In this document: positions 52,800 through 63,502 of the stretch, piece by piece
Position numbering within the stretch: position 1 is the first letter of the stretch
Layout: each line of letters opens with the position of its first letter
Assembly: GCA_030686995.1 (NCBI GenBank)
Contig: CM060691.1
Span: forward strand, 63,277,838-63,341,837
Source: Artemisia argyi
Lineage: Eukaryota > Streptophyta > Magnoliopsida > Asterales > Asteraceae
Length of the DNA: 64,000 nucleotides
Direction of reading: 5' to 3'
The notes under the pieces: model-generated
What the model saw: only the letters and a program-made list of their open reading frames with translations
The model's database searches: none
What the model was told of the DNA's origin: nothing
Position numbers and translations under genes: made by a program

Positions 52800-53639
52800 T
52801 GTATCCATGAACTATTTACCTTGCTCTTTCCTGTCCCATTGCATTTAGATCATAAGTATCTATCATTTCACTTTAATATCTTTAGGTGTCATTAAGGATG
52901 ATTATGTGTGACAATGGGCTTAAGTGATTCTCTTGAAGCATGACAAGCTTCCATTTCAAATCCTTCACTTGCAACTTCTTGATTATCATGATCAAAACAT
53001 CATGTTTAAAACTTCTCTCTTTTTGAATGAAATATTTTTTTACTTAACTAAAACTTCTTTCATAACCATTATTTTAATAAAAAAACAAGATTAAAATTTT
53101 TTTTCTTCACGTTAGTGTAATGCACACTTGAATTTAATTCAAAACATTGTTGAATAAAACTAAAAACGTTTTGCTTAAAACACATTTAACTTTCTCACAT
53201 GTGTCATACACCTCTATTGGAAATGACATTCACAATTTAATCAAATCATTTCATGAGAATCATGACTTGCCCATATGGATCTTGTTTGTAACAAGTCTTG
53301 AAGTCCATATAATCATATCCACCTATGTGTTACTTGTTAACAATCATCAACATGTTTGCTCTATGCTAAGTGTTATCATTTTCATATAGTTGCTCATTTA
53401 GCTTATTTGCCTTATTGCCTCCTTAATTGCATATCTTAATTGATAAATAAATAGATAGCATGATTATTATAAATTTATTGCCTATTTCAATTATTTCTAC
53501 ATCACTCTCTACATTCATGAATAGTATGCCCTATATTGCCTCAAAGAGTTGAACTTACTTGAATCCAAATCCAAAAACACAACCTTTTTTGAAAATTTTC
53601 TGCCAAAAAATCCATTTCTGGCATTCTGGGAATCACCAG
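52216..53639 (+). other. Non-coding interior of pol-less copia
   Basis: No retroviral domains. (TA)n at 52727-52797. The rest is AT-rich with only short ORFs. This occupies the place of the missing pol. Confidence 0.6.
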
Positions 53640-53730
53640 ATGGGCGGCCCCCTTAATTATATAAGGCGGCCCCCTTAATGATTAAGGGGACCGGTCCCTA
53701 ATTAAGGGGACCGGCCATCTGATGGTCGGG
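53640..53730. promoter_or_regulatory. Inverted CCCCTTAAT/ATTAAGGGG cluster before the internal ORF
   Basis: Two GGCGGCCCCCTTAAT units (53644-53682) face two TTAAGGGGACCGG units (53684-53717), bracketed by CCAGATGG and CCATCTGATGG. Variants of the same motifs occupy the U3 of both LTRs (49546-49630 and 55608-55690). Confidence 0.8.
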
Positions 53731-53877
53731 GATACTGTTTTCTTTATCACTTTTTGACCCATTTCAGCCTATACTTCCCAAAATTCACAAACATATTTTG
53801 TCCCATACTATCCCTCAAAATTTACCTTCCTAAACCACATTTTTCATACACTATAATTGCCCTCTTCCCATCATTAA

Positions 53878-54725
53878 TGCCATCACAACCAAACATGTCA
53901 TCTCCCAACAACCAAAAATCAAAGATTTCAAGAACCGCAAGGATCTCCGTCAAACCCGTTTGGAGGAGGAAACTTGATTCTTGTCATAACTCAAGTGATG
54001 TTGTTCCAAGTCAACCAACTACTAAGCCTCAAACCCACACTAATGACTCATCTCACAACCTATCATCCACTCACACCCTCATTAATGTTTCTCCTTATGA
54101 TGAGCATGCTCAATCCCAAAACAACAATCCCAATCTCTCAATCAATACTTCACATGTTGCTCATTCAACAAAAACATCACCCACTCATGAAGAACCTCTC
54201 CCACACATTTCATGTTTTCATGACTATCCAAGCTCAACCATGTCTCCACCACCAAGAGTACCACCACTACATCCTACAACTTCACATGCCACTCCCATGT
54301 TGCATGTTCAAACTTTCACCCAAGACAACTCTCAAGCTCCACCACCATCACCTTCCTCCGAACACTTGAAGTTCGTTGAGGAGCTAAAAGAGGCACATGA
54401 GCTTAGTGCTCTTTTTGCATTACATCTTGCTCAACGCAATTTGGATCCACCACAATCAAGCTCACCATCATCACCACATAACAAAAACCAAATCGAGAAG
54501 CATGTTAACAATTGCCCTTGTTGCATCTTCCTCCAACAACAAACCATTGCATTGAATGATCACTTTACTTGGATTGAGTATCTTCTTACTAGATCTCAAC
54601 AAACACCATCACTTGAACAACATCAAAACCCTCAATCAACAAACCCATCTTCAATTTCACCACCTACAATCTCTACATCTCCAAACCCAACAACATCCAT
54701 GCAACCAAATGTTTACCTCCACTAA
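53878..54725 (+). CDS. Downstream ORF of pol-less copia, 281-323 aa, unknown
   Basis: Open from ATG 53754, but the second Met at 53878 (MPSQPNMSSPNNQKSK) starts the stretch with distinctive composition and is preferred. The protein is rich in Pro, Ser, Thr, His and Asn, with a basic patch near the start (ISVKPVWRRKLD), a short Leu/Ala/Glu helix (FVEELKEAHELSALFALHLAQ), a CPCC pair and a second helix before an SPPTIS-type tail. It occupies the position of the extra, env-like ORF of Sirevirus-type elements. No transmembrane segment is seen in the preferred form. The frame is intact although gag is broken. Confidence 0.5.
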
Positions 54726-55220
54726 ACCACCAAGCATTTTACATGCTTATGTTTCTCATTTTCAAATAAAACTCCTCAACCATTTTGGGATTCAAGAAAG
54801 TTTGGTGACACTTCTTGCTGGCACATTAGGACATTCTACTTAGCTTAGAATTTCATCTTTTTAGCCTATGTAACAATGATTATGGGTTGACGTAATCATT
54901 TTCTTTTAATGAATGATTTAATATATGTTTCTAATTCTCTTTTGCCATGCTCATTATTAGTTAGTACTATGCTATATGTGTTTGCTTGTGCCATGCTTGT
55001 GCTTCTAATATTTTTCTTGCAAGAATCCCATTTCTCGAACCCTTGGTGCTCTCAAACGAGGGGGAGCATACATCAAGGGGGAGTTTTCATCTTATTGGCT
55101 TAAACCTTTTTGATTCTACAAAAAGGGGGAGAAGTGAATGTAAACTCACTTAATACTTGTCTAAAAATTAATTTTTAGATTTAATGAGTTTAGGTTTTGT
55201 AATCATCAAAATAGGGAGAT
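54726..55220 (+). other. 3' non-coding region and PPT of pol-less copia
   Basis: AT-rich, with GGGGGAGCATAC, AAGGGGGAG and AAAAGGGGGAGAAG purine runs (55058-55135) and the final ATAGGGAGAT directly before the LTR, so several PPT-like tracts. Confidence 0.6.
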
Positions 55221-56705
55221 TGTTGATATAAATAAACGACTAAAAACGTTATTCATATCTTTCGATATCTCTATGTTTTGATAATCACAAAACAAAAACA
55301 CATTAAATCAAACATAATGACGTAAACAAGTATTTAGTAGTTGATAATCACTTTCACCATCTAATCACTTAAGGTATGAATAAACATAGTGTTTAATGCA
55401 TTATAAGATCAAAGGAAAGTTTAATTAAGTATTACAAAGTTTATTTAATTATATAAACATATTATATATTTTTGAAAAACACTTTTGGTAATAAAAAAAA
55501 TGTTTTATTCATACTAAATATATGAATTCAAATTTTTAACCAAAATCAGTTAGTTTTTCATCAAATAAACTTTTCCCACTAAAAGACAAAGAATCTGGCC
55601 GTTTCAGCTGGGCGGCCCCCTTAATTATAAAGGGCGGTCCCCTTAATTTTAAGGGGGCCGGCCATGATTTAAGGGGACCAGCTACGCTCCTCTGTCAGAA
55701 TCTGTTGCCTATAAATACCACCTTAAACCTAAATTTTTACCTCACCTTTTTGCACTAAAACTTTCTGATTCAAACCTCCATTTCAATCTTAAAAAATCCT
55801 TTGATCATATAATTCATAAGCCTTTGTTTCCAAGTGATCCAAAGCCTCATTCATTCAAGTGCAAAGAGAAGAATACTCCTATTGATCAAGACTTGGAGTA
55901 TGGCAACTTAGTATCATCTTGCTTTCTAAGTTGTTTGATTATTTCATCTTGTATATCATTTATTCCTCGGTGAATATAGTGTATATATTGGTTAGATAGA
56001 TTTAGATATAGGATCTAGATTTATTGAAGGCGCGAAGTAGTAATAGAAGTGAAGAGGTAGAGGTGGATAGGATTAGTGATAGAAGAAATAAGTTGTGGTA
56101 GTTCATTGAAGTGGGGATAGTTGTGAAGACAAAGAAGTTGAAGCTTTGAAGTTGAGAAGACCTTGAAGCCTAGTAGTTGTGAAGTAGTGTATATCTTGGA
56201 GTAGTGGATAGAACTTAGTAGTGAAGGAGTGAAGAAACAAGTGGCGTGAAGAAAAAGAGTTAGGAAGTAGTAAGTTGTGAAGAAGCTAGGAGCATAGTAG
56301 AACGGTGTGAGGAAGAATTGGTGTGAAGTAAATTGGTGAGAAGAAGTCATGTAGAAGTTGTGATTGTGTTGTGATAAAGTTGTGGTGTGTATTTTGGTGT
56401 GTAAGGTTTTCTCCGCCATAAGGGAGGTTTTTGATCTAGTGAAGAAAACTCTTGAGTAGGTGACTCGGGGAGTGGAGTAGGGCAAGGAAGGTGTCCTTGT
56501 AGCCGAACCACTATAAATCCTTTGTCTCTCGGTTTGATCTTTCCATCTCTCACTTTTTGATTACATACTTACTAGCATTTCATACATAATTATTATTGCT
56601 TGTGTTGTGCACATATTGATTTCACATAAAGATCAAACTAAAACTCACTCATAATATTAGTCTTTCAAAAATAAACCAAGTACACAAACTTATATTAAAA
56701 CACTT

Positions 56706-56795
<90 letters not shown>

Positions 56796-57013
56796 TTATA
56801 TATATGATATACGAAATTATAAACTCTTTCCCAACATTAAACTTAAGTAGTGTTTATACGAAATCGTAAATAAACTTGTATCTATATTTCCGCATTAAAG
56901 ATTTGAAACTTTCATCTAAACTTTAGAAGCTAACTTTTACAAAACTAATAAAACGAAAAAGACGTAAAACTATTCAACCCCCCCCCCCCCCCCCCCCCTT
57001 CTAGTTTTCCACA
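55221..57013 (+). repeat. Copia 3' LTR (1793 bp)
   Basis: About 97 bp longer than the left LTR, explained by a (TA)n expansion at 56711-56793, a longer C-run (56977-56998) and a 12-bp insertion near 56328. Confidence 0.9.
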
Positions 57014-57018
57014 GTGTG

Positions 57019-57595
57019 GAGGAATGGACTAAAGCCCCGGAAAAGTTTATATGAAGGAAAACCTAACCCAGCTGACTGGAGATCCCAAGATCTGGGTTCA
57101 ATAGGACAACCTAATTGTATAAACCGAGGGAGGTCACTGTGGGGGGAATTATCAATTCTCCACCCATTTAAGGGAGTTATTAAACTTCCTAGTCCATTCC
57201 TATAACAGTGACAATATGAGGTTAAGCTCATCGCTTTTAATGATTCAATTGGAATCACCTATGTGGGAGAGAAGTGGGGTCGCTTCGAAGGGAAATGTGT
57301 GGGGGCGCAATTCCTAAAAGCTCTCGCAGAACCAGGCTAGTGTTCATGACCATAACGAACACGACTATGAGGATTTGACTATGTCAGGGAGAGTCCTGTG
57401 TGAACATATATTGTTGTCTATATAAATAGCAGACCAGTTCAAAGACATCGCGTTCTACTGGCAGCTAGTAGGCTAAGTATATTTCATAAGGGAAGGTTCA
57501 AAGGGTAACACCTACCTATCCTATGCAAGATTCAACTGTTGGGATTTTCATTGGAAATGTGTGTTTTTGAATCGATCTCCAATCATGTGGGGGAT
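57019..57595 (+). other. LARD-like interior, right part
   Basis: GC-richer than its surroundings, with many conserved-looking blocks (GTGGGAGAGAAGTGGGGTCGCTTCGAA, split by eye) but no ORF with a known domain. Ends in the purine tract before the LTR. Confidence 0.5.
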
Positions 57596-58223
57596 TGTTG
57601 AAAACCTTTGGTCGAAATTGCATTTTCACCAATTGTAGTGTGAATGAGATATCGATCTCAAATTGTGGTGTCTAGAATGAAATGGTGTAAACTTTGAATG
57701 TGTCAAAGTTGTAACAACATATTAATGGTTGGTTAATTACCGATTAATATTTCGATTAATGACTAGTCTTATGGTTGTTAATAACATAGTAACTATGACC
57801 GTTACTCGAAAATTAAATCGGTTTATGGTAGTTAATTGCATATTAACTATGACCGTTTTTTAATCAACTATATAATCTAGCTATATGTGTTTATTGAAAA
57901 TACAAGAGAAAGTAGCACCACACTAAGATAACACATACTAATGTTCACTTTTGGGTTTTATTTTTCCATGCAAATCACAAGTTTGTACGATGAGAATTTC
58001 AGTCATAACGTCAAGTCCGGCAGTACAACTGCTTTGATTGTTGTACCCTGGGAAATAGATGCCAAATAGGTGGCGAATCTGTTTTAAGGGAAGCGTGTCA
58101 AACACATGCCTCAATCATTTTCTTGCATTCGGTTACATCTCACAAATCTGGTTTGTTATAGCTTTACGATTTATACATTTTCTTGTTGTATTGTTTCTAC
58201 TTTGATTAACAGTTACTACTACA
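57596..58223 (+). repeat. 3' LTR of LARD-like element
   Basis: About 628 bp; right-hand duplication TTTTA at 58224-58228. Confidence 0.85.
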
Positions 58224-58228
58224 TTTTA

Positions 58229-58739
58229 TACTGACACGTGATTCCATAATATTATATCAGTGTATTCGCTTTCATACGACCCGAACTTGTCCTTCTGTAT
58301 CTCTTCGCATACCAATCCATTACAAGATAGTGATGTTTTCAAGACTCGCTTCAAATGGAAAAGGGCGGCTAGTATTTAAACCAGGTTCTGGTGCTTCACA
58401 ATCGAACGTCGGTGGTGTTCTGCTAGACAAGACCACAAGTTAGTGGTGATTTTGATGGTCATAGTTGATTACGTTGTGGAGGTACATTTATTGGATCATA
58501 TGTGTCGATAGGAACGAGTGCCATTGCTTGGAAACACACTTAAAACGGAATACAGATTTACCCGGCACACATAAAACAGGGAAGGTGCACCTTCGGCGCC
58601 ATGCTACATATAATATCTGCTTCAAATCCTGGAATTCTAAGGTTATCTTTAGGAGCAATATCTAATAAAAGACGTGCTTTTATTTATTTGATGATGAATA
58701 TCTTTACAAAGTGGAAAATGTGTTTGTAAATTTCATTGA
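58229..58739. other. Flank of LARD; possible continuation of F-box-like fragment
   Basis: Continuation of the target locus on the far side of the element. Minus-strand reading is stop-ridden; nothing further is supported. Confidence 0.25.
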
Positions 58740-58749
58740 TTTATTATGA

Positions 58750-59035
58750 ACAGGTGTTCATCGGTTCGGTTATTGGGTTGTTCAGTTTATTCGCTTCGGT
58801 TAGTTTGGTTAATTTTTTTCTCAGAAAAACCGAAAATCAAACCAAACCAAATATAAATTTGATTAAACCAAACCGAATAACTCGAATAAACAGAATTACT
58901 TAGTTCTAATTATTTATTTAATAAAAATTTTTAGTAACAAAAAATCAAGCTTACAAAATATTATATTTAATTCGTTTCAGTTTTTTTCGGTTCGGTTCTG
59001 TCTCGGTTTTCGGTTCGTGTAGGTATCACCTGAAT
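58750..59035. repeat. CGGTTCGGTT-rich repeat, MITE-like
   Basis: Both ends carry CGGTTCGGTT words, and the centre has AACCAAACCAAA/AACCGAA words on an AT-rich background, a composition common to plant MITE relics. No clear termini or target duplication. Confidence 0.35.
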
Positions 59036-59849
59036 TTTGAATACCCCTAAATTTATGGTCCAAATATATGTTTCTTATTTTATATGGTTTTAGTTACACC
59101 CCAGTGTTTAATGGGCCTCCAGCTCTCTTTTGGAGTTTTGGGATCATGATTAACAAACATGTTGTATTATATTGTATATATATAACATTTGACAATGGAC
59201 GGCGCCGCTAACTTCCTTACACATTAAAATACTAATATCCTGGGTAAGCCCATGTTTGTGAGCCCGGAAATTTGAAAGTCGGTGGCCTTTCAGGTCCATA
59301 GGTTAGTCAGTCCAATAACTTCTGTTTGAGATAATCATCTCCATCTTCTACAACCTTCGACACACACGTACACATTCACAGCTTGCTGGAAGCAGCATAA
59401 AAGATCTTCAGGTTCAAGTAAGTTTTTTAAAGATTGTTTAATTTTCGGTCCATTTTTCTTTCAAAAGCTTGTGGTTCTGAATTTTGTTTTAGGTTTCAGT
59501 AACCTTAAGATTCGGCAAACGGGTGAACTCACTTCGGTTTAAGGAGGCGGCGGGGGGTTATGGTGAGTGTGGTGTGTATTCATTTTGTTAATAGATGCAT
59601 GACGGGTTAGTGATCAGGAATAATAGATGCAATTAATTTGGTTAATTTATCTTCTTCCTAAAAAAAAAGCCTTCCGCGTTTTCAGGTTGTGTCATAAATG
59701 GCATGTAAGACTGGTGATATTTCAGATTTTCCACACCATTTAATTGTGGGTTTCAATAATTTATAACTATTGTGTTATGATTGTAACAGGGAAGATGAGG
59801 ACTTGAAAGGGCTTTTCTTTATGAATTTGAATCAAAAGTCGACAAGGAG
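59036..59849 (+). promoter_or_regulatory. Promoter and 5' UTR region of small membrane-protein gene
   Basis: CT/CA-rich leader near 59340-59400 followed by a TTCAAGTAAG donor (about 59419) and an AG acceptor around 59493-59500 suggest a spliced 5' UTR. Another acceptor TGTAACAG (59790) precedes GGAAGATGAGG. These sites are consistent with a real transcript but unproven. Confidence 0.4.
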
Positions 59850-60208
59850 ATGTCATCGGTTCAAGGTATTCTTTGTTATGGTTACTGTATAAAATCAGCT
59901 AGGGACCAAGATGACTTATAATATAATTTTTTTGCATGTTCTTTTGTAATCGGTTTGATGAACTAGGTGGAATTAGTGCTGCCAAAGTGTTTGATAAAAG
60001 TATTCACACCGACTTTAAATTAGTTGTACATTTCGGCTTTCCTATAATTATGTTTATGTTTCTTTTCGGTCTCAATGTATTGGTCATCAAATGTTTCTTT
60101 TCTGGTAGTGTGGCTGCTGAAAAGGAAATAGGAAAAAACGATCCTACTGCAACTACTGAGGCGGCGGAAGATTTCTACAAAATCATTCTCCGAGAAGAAC
60201 CTCTTTAA
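59850..60208 (+). CDS. Small single-helix membrane protein, 85 aa, 2 coding exons
   Basis: ATG at 59850 with five codons (MSSVQ) to a GGTATT donor at 59865/59866; acceptor AACTAG at 59966; second exon 59967-60208 in frame to TAA. The product opens with a short polar segment (GGISAAKVFDKSIHTDFK), has one strong hydrophobic helix (LVVHFGFPIIMFMFLFGLNV onward) and ends with an acidic tail (TEAAEDFYKIILREEPL). Not recognised. It could be the N-terminal part of a longer gene whose later exons include the PTH2-like block at 60585-60872, but the in-frame stop at 60206 argues against this unless splicing differs. Confidence 0.4.
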
Positions 60209-60584
60209 GCCTACATGGGTACGTTTACTTTTACGAACCTGTTATGTTGCACTACTGTATTGACGGTAATCCCAAACACTCCCTTATGTTTTTCCTATAA
60301 GGTTAATTTGGTGTATTAAGATAGACACGTCTACCTTGTATAGGCTCCTGGTGGTTGTCCTACATCTTTGAGCCCTGGTCGATGGTTAGATCCTATACAG
60401 TGGTACATGATTTGTTAGCATACAAGCTATGAGGTACCATATCTTCTACTGTAGCATTCTTTCATATCCACTGTCGCTTGATTTATAAAATTTTGTAATA
60501 CATGTTACATTCACTATTTTCTGTATTTTTGGATAGATTAATTAATCTATCCTTAACAGTAGCATCTCAATGCCAGCTTTACAG

Positions 60585-60872
60585 TTCCACGATCTGGCAC
60601 AAATGGAACAGACGAAATCATGGGTGAGGCCGTTAACTCTGAATCTGGCATTAGGGGATACAAAACCAAGGTACTTAAACATCTAATTATCTAATTATTA
60701 TGACTTCAGGTAGCATGAGCACACCCAATTATTGCTTTCTAGCACTTTATAATTGGTTATCACATCTGATAATTCAATATAAATACTTATCTAAAACCCC
60801 CTAATAGATTTTTATTCCTTTGTGCAGCTCTTAGTTGTAAGAAATGACCTAAAGATTCTTGCCATGTGCAGG
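60585..60872 (+). pseudogene. Peptidyl-tRNA hydrolase 2 (PTH2)-like fragment
   Basis: An exon after TTTACAG at 60584 reads SGTNGTDEIMGEAVNSESG to YKTK, with a donor AAG/GTACTT at 60670. The next exon after TGTGCAG at 60827 reads LLVVRNDLK, the start of the PTH2 domain, but the following MGKGK is missing and it runs to a CAG/GTAGC donor near 60872. The remaining PTH2 exons are not found before the Helitron cluster. PTH2 cleaves peptidyl-tRNA in eukaryotes and archaea. Read here as a truncated copy, possibly captured by a Helitron. Confidence 0.5.
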
Positions 60873-61059
60873 TAGCTACAATGTGACTCACATAACGTAT
60901 TAAACACCATAGTACTTGAAATGTACCCATATTGGCTGTTACAGTAGTTTTGAGTATGGAAAGAAGCCCATGTGTACCAATTGTCGTTTCCAGTTTGTAT
61001 TACAATTGATTTATCCCATTAACATAGTTTTTCGGCACACAAAAAAAACACATAAACCA

Positions 61060-61167
61060 CAACCGAATAGCCCTGCTGCAACGCGCGGGTGCTACGGCGC
61101 TTTTACAATTACAGAAAAAAAATATAGCAAACACCCCCGCCGCGTTGCGGCGGGCTCCTGCTACTCG
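61060..61167 (+). mobile_element. Helitron 3' end(s)
   Basis: Hairpin CCCGCCGC-GTT-GCGGCGGG (61136-61154), 9 nt, then CTCG before T (61164-61167): same geometry as the two ends further right. About 55 bp earlier a decayed CTGCAACGCGCGGG (61075-61089) may be an older end. The left border is unknown and may include the PTH2-like fragment. Confidence 0.55.
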
Positions 61168-61795
61168 TATATATACTAAAGTGCAGCGTCGGTAGGTAAT
61201 ATAATAATATTATTGTTTCAACCCAATACTTTCCAACTTTTGGCCCATCTTTGTAGCCCATCTGCGTTTCACTACTATTCCTCGACCAAAAAGAGTATTA
61301 AACTAACTTTTGTTTAGCGAATAATAACGCTGCTTTCTTTCGGATCTTAAGTTGGCACAACGGGAACATTAAAATAATAGAACCATTATAAATGGAATAA
61401 AAAAGACTGAAAAACAAAACCCAAAAAAAACGTGTCTAAATTAACCATTTAACTTACATAAAAATTTAAAAATGAAACCAAATATACAACTCTAACCTTC
61501 AAATAAATGTTTCGAGTAAACAAATTATCGGTACAATCGGCTAAATCGCACGGTCGACACGATTTTCTAAAAAACAAAAAAGTGCTACTTAAAATAGTTC
61601 GACCACCGGGATAAATCAATTTTCTTAAAAAAAAATAAATAAATAAAATAAAATAAAAAATTTACGACACTACTCAAAACACGAAAGTTGTAACCATCAA
61701 ATCCGTTTTAAAAAACCCCTTTTCTCTCACCAAAAAATTAGTTTAAAAAAATACAAAAAAATATCCGCTGCAACGCAGCGGGCGCTCCAACCTTG
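61168..61795 (+). mobile_element. Helitron-like unit, head-to-tail member 1
   Basis: Lies between the previous 3' end and its own: hairpin CCGCTG-CAACG-CAGCGG (61765-61781), 9-10 nt, CTTG (61792-61795), T. AT-rich interior with words shared with 62351-62700 (CCAACACGATT / GTCGACACGATT types). No ORF. Confidence 0.55.
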
Positions 61796-61799
61796 TTAT

Positions 61800-62064
61800 T
61801 CTCTAATACTACTAAATGCATTGATGTTTCCAATAGAAAATTATTTTTTCTTGGGCCTAGTCGTGGGCTGGTTTTTGTTTGCCGCTTCTTCTCTGTTTTT
61901 GGCCCAACTCAAAATGGTTGCCAAATTTTATATACTGAAATATATAATAGTGGTGGTGTTTTTATAATAGTGGAGATGGAATGTATATATTATAATAAAT
62001 ATTATTTTGTAACTGTGTTATTCGGCCTTTGTCAAAAATTTTGGCCCGCACTTACACGTTTCAT
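61800..62064 (+). repeat. 5' part of Helitron, duplicated copy A
   Basis: 61798-62064 is 267 bp, matching 62084-62350 base for base except two substitutions seen. It starts TCTCTAATACTACTAAATGC, a Helitron-style 5' end, directly after the CTTG end of the preceding unit. The reading frames inside both copies are considered chance. Confidence 0.85.
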
Positions 62065-62085
62065 ATGTTAATTTACTTGGCATAT

Positions 62086-62731
62086 TCTCTAATACTACTA
62101 AATGCGTTGATGTTTCCAATAGAAAATTTTTTTTTCTTGGGCCTAGTCGTGGGCTGGTTTTTGTTTGCCGCTTCTTCTCTGTTTTTGGCCCAACTCAAAA
62201 TGGTTGCCAAATTTTATATACTGAAATATATAATAGTGGTGGTGTTTTTATAATAGTGGAGATGGAATGTATATATTATAATAAATATTATTTTGTAACT
62301 GTGTTATTCGGCCTTTGTCAAAAATTTTGGCCCGCACTTACACGTTTCATAAAAGACATCAAACTTTAAAAACGTTGGGTACAAAGTATATACAAATTTT
62401 CCATATGTTACCATACTATATTAAAAAGGATATTTGAACAAACTTTAATAATACACAAAAAACTTCATCGGTATACCCGTTATCAAAGACCAAAAACAAT
62501 TCCTAAAAAAATATGTGCAAACACAAGTAAAAAAAATGAATGTATATACTTTGTACCTACCGTTTTTAAAAAACAAACACCGACAGAAAAGTAAAATAAA
62601 CAAAAACCTCAAATAACACGGCCAACACGATTATATGTCAAATTCTAACTACAAAAAATATATACAAAAATTATCGCAAAATGAAAAATAAAAAGAATAC
62701 CCGCTGCAACGCAGCGGGCACCCCTTACTTG
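62086..62731 (+). mobile_element. Complete small Helitron-like element, copy B
   Basis: 5' TCTCTAATACTACTAAATGC; 3' hairpin CCCGCTG-CAACG-CAGCGGG (62700-62718), 9 nt, CTTG (62728-62731) before T. About 646 bp, AT-rich, non-coding. CTTG deviates from the usual CTRR but is shared with 61792-61795. Confidence 0.6.
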
Positions 62732-63020
62732 TTGTAAACAAATTGGTTCCAAGAAATTGAATACTGGAAATTACTATTTACTAGCTATGCCAATATTCAA
62801 AGATGCAGATCATGTGGGTGCTTTTTGATGGCTATTGAGTCCACAATATATGGTTGAAATGTTGAATGACCAAAGTCGTTAGAGTTTTGGATTTTCGTAG
62901 TCAGTATGGCATTGCAAGTTGCAAGCAACCAACACCCCTTAATGTGTCATTGACAATTTAACGAACTCTTCTATGATTCTAGAAGAAATTATAGTATCAT
63001 TGCCTCTTTTGTCGTATCAG
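62732..63020. other. Intergenic, nothing recognised
   Basis: No gene or repeat identified. Confidence 0.35.
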
Positions 63021-63025
63021 TGATG

Positions 63026-63497
63026 TGATATGAATCTATCCCATACTAGGCTCGTATTAATTCATAAACTCAAATGTAGAACTTATTTCAAAAAGCTAGT
63101 TCCAAGGAGGAGATGACACCTGTACTTTATAAACCACCAAACAATTTCATACTTGATCGATGTGGGATCGTAAAAATGCCCCACACTTTGAAGAACAGAA
63201 GTCTTCGTTGGTCACGGTTGACACCCCTCTATTTGGGTTCAAGCCACCACTCAGAGCTCGTTGGTCATGGTTGGCACCCTTCTTTTCGGGTCCAAGCCAC
63301 CACTCCGAGGGTTGAAACCTCTAAAGGTAGGGCTAGCTCTGATACCAGTTGATACGTATCTATCCCATACTAGTCTCGTATCACTTTATAAGTCCAAGTG
63401 TATAACTCACTTCAAAAAGCTAGCTCAAAGAAGGAGGAAACACCTAAACTTTATAAACCACCAATCAATCTCATATTTAACCGATTCCATTGTAACA
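63026..63497 (-). mobile_element. Complete TRIM (terminal-repeat retrotransposon in miniature)
   Basis: 472 bp on the minus strand. Terminal repeats 63350-63497 (5') and 63026-63174 (3') share TATCTATCCCATACTAG-like and TTTATAAACCACCAA blocks. On the minus strand ACTGGTATCAGAGC (63335-63348) follows the 5' repeat as a Met-tRNA PBS, and GTGTGGGGCAT (63175-63186) is the purine tract before the 3' repeat. A perfect TGATG duplication flanks the element (63021-63025, 63498-63502). The interior contains a 54-bp tandem duplication (CGTTGGTCA... at 63205 and 63259). No coding capacity. Confidence 0.85.
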
Positions 63498-63502
63498 TGA
63501 TG

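Larger units (their letters stand above)
49157..57013 (+). mobile_element. Pol-less Ty1/copia element nested in LARD
   Basis: LTRs 49157-50852 and 55221-57013 (TGTTGATATAA...TTTCCACA) with perfect GTGTG duplications (49152-49156, 57014-57018). A PBS follows the left LTR and a purine tract ATAGGGAGAT precedes the right one. The interior has a gag remnant and an intact downstream ORF but no protease, integrase, RT or RNase H. The long LTRs and an extra ORF between the pol position and the 3' LTR recall Sirevirus layout; this assignment is inference. Confidence 0.9.
45666..58223 (+). mobile_element. Large non-coding LTR retrotransposon (LARD-like)
   Basis: LTRs 45666-46296 and 57596-58223 begin TGTTG and end CTACTACA. 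They are flanked by perfect TTTTA duplications (45661-45665, 58224-58228). A purine tract TGTGGGGGAT precedes the right LTR. After removing the nested copia, the interior is about 3.4 kb and holds no Gag or Pol. LTR divergence is around 2% by eye. No PBS recognised after the left LTR, which is odd. Confidence 0.85.

Noticed and set aside
61793..62253. Hydrophobic ORFs of 92 and 74 codons in the duplicated Helitron segment
   Set aside because: AT-rich chance frames in a non-autonomous Helitron; the two copies are read in different frames.
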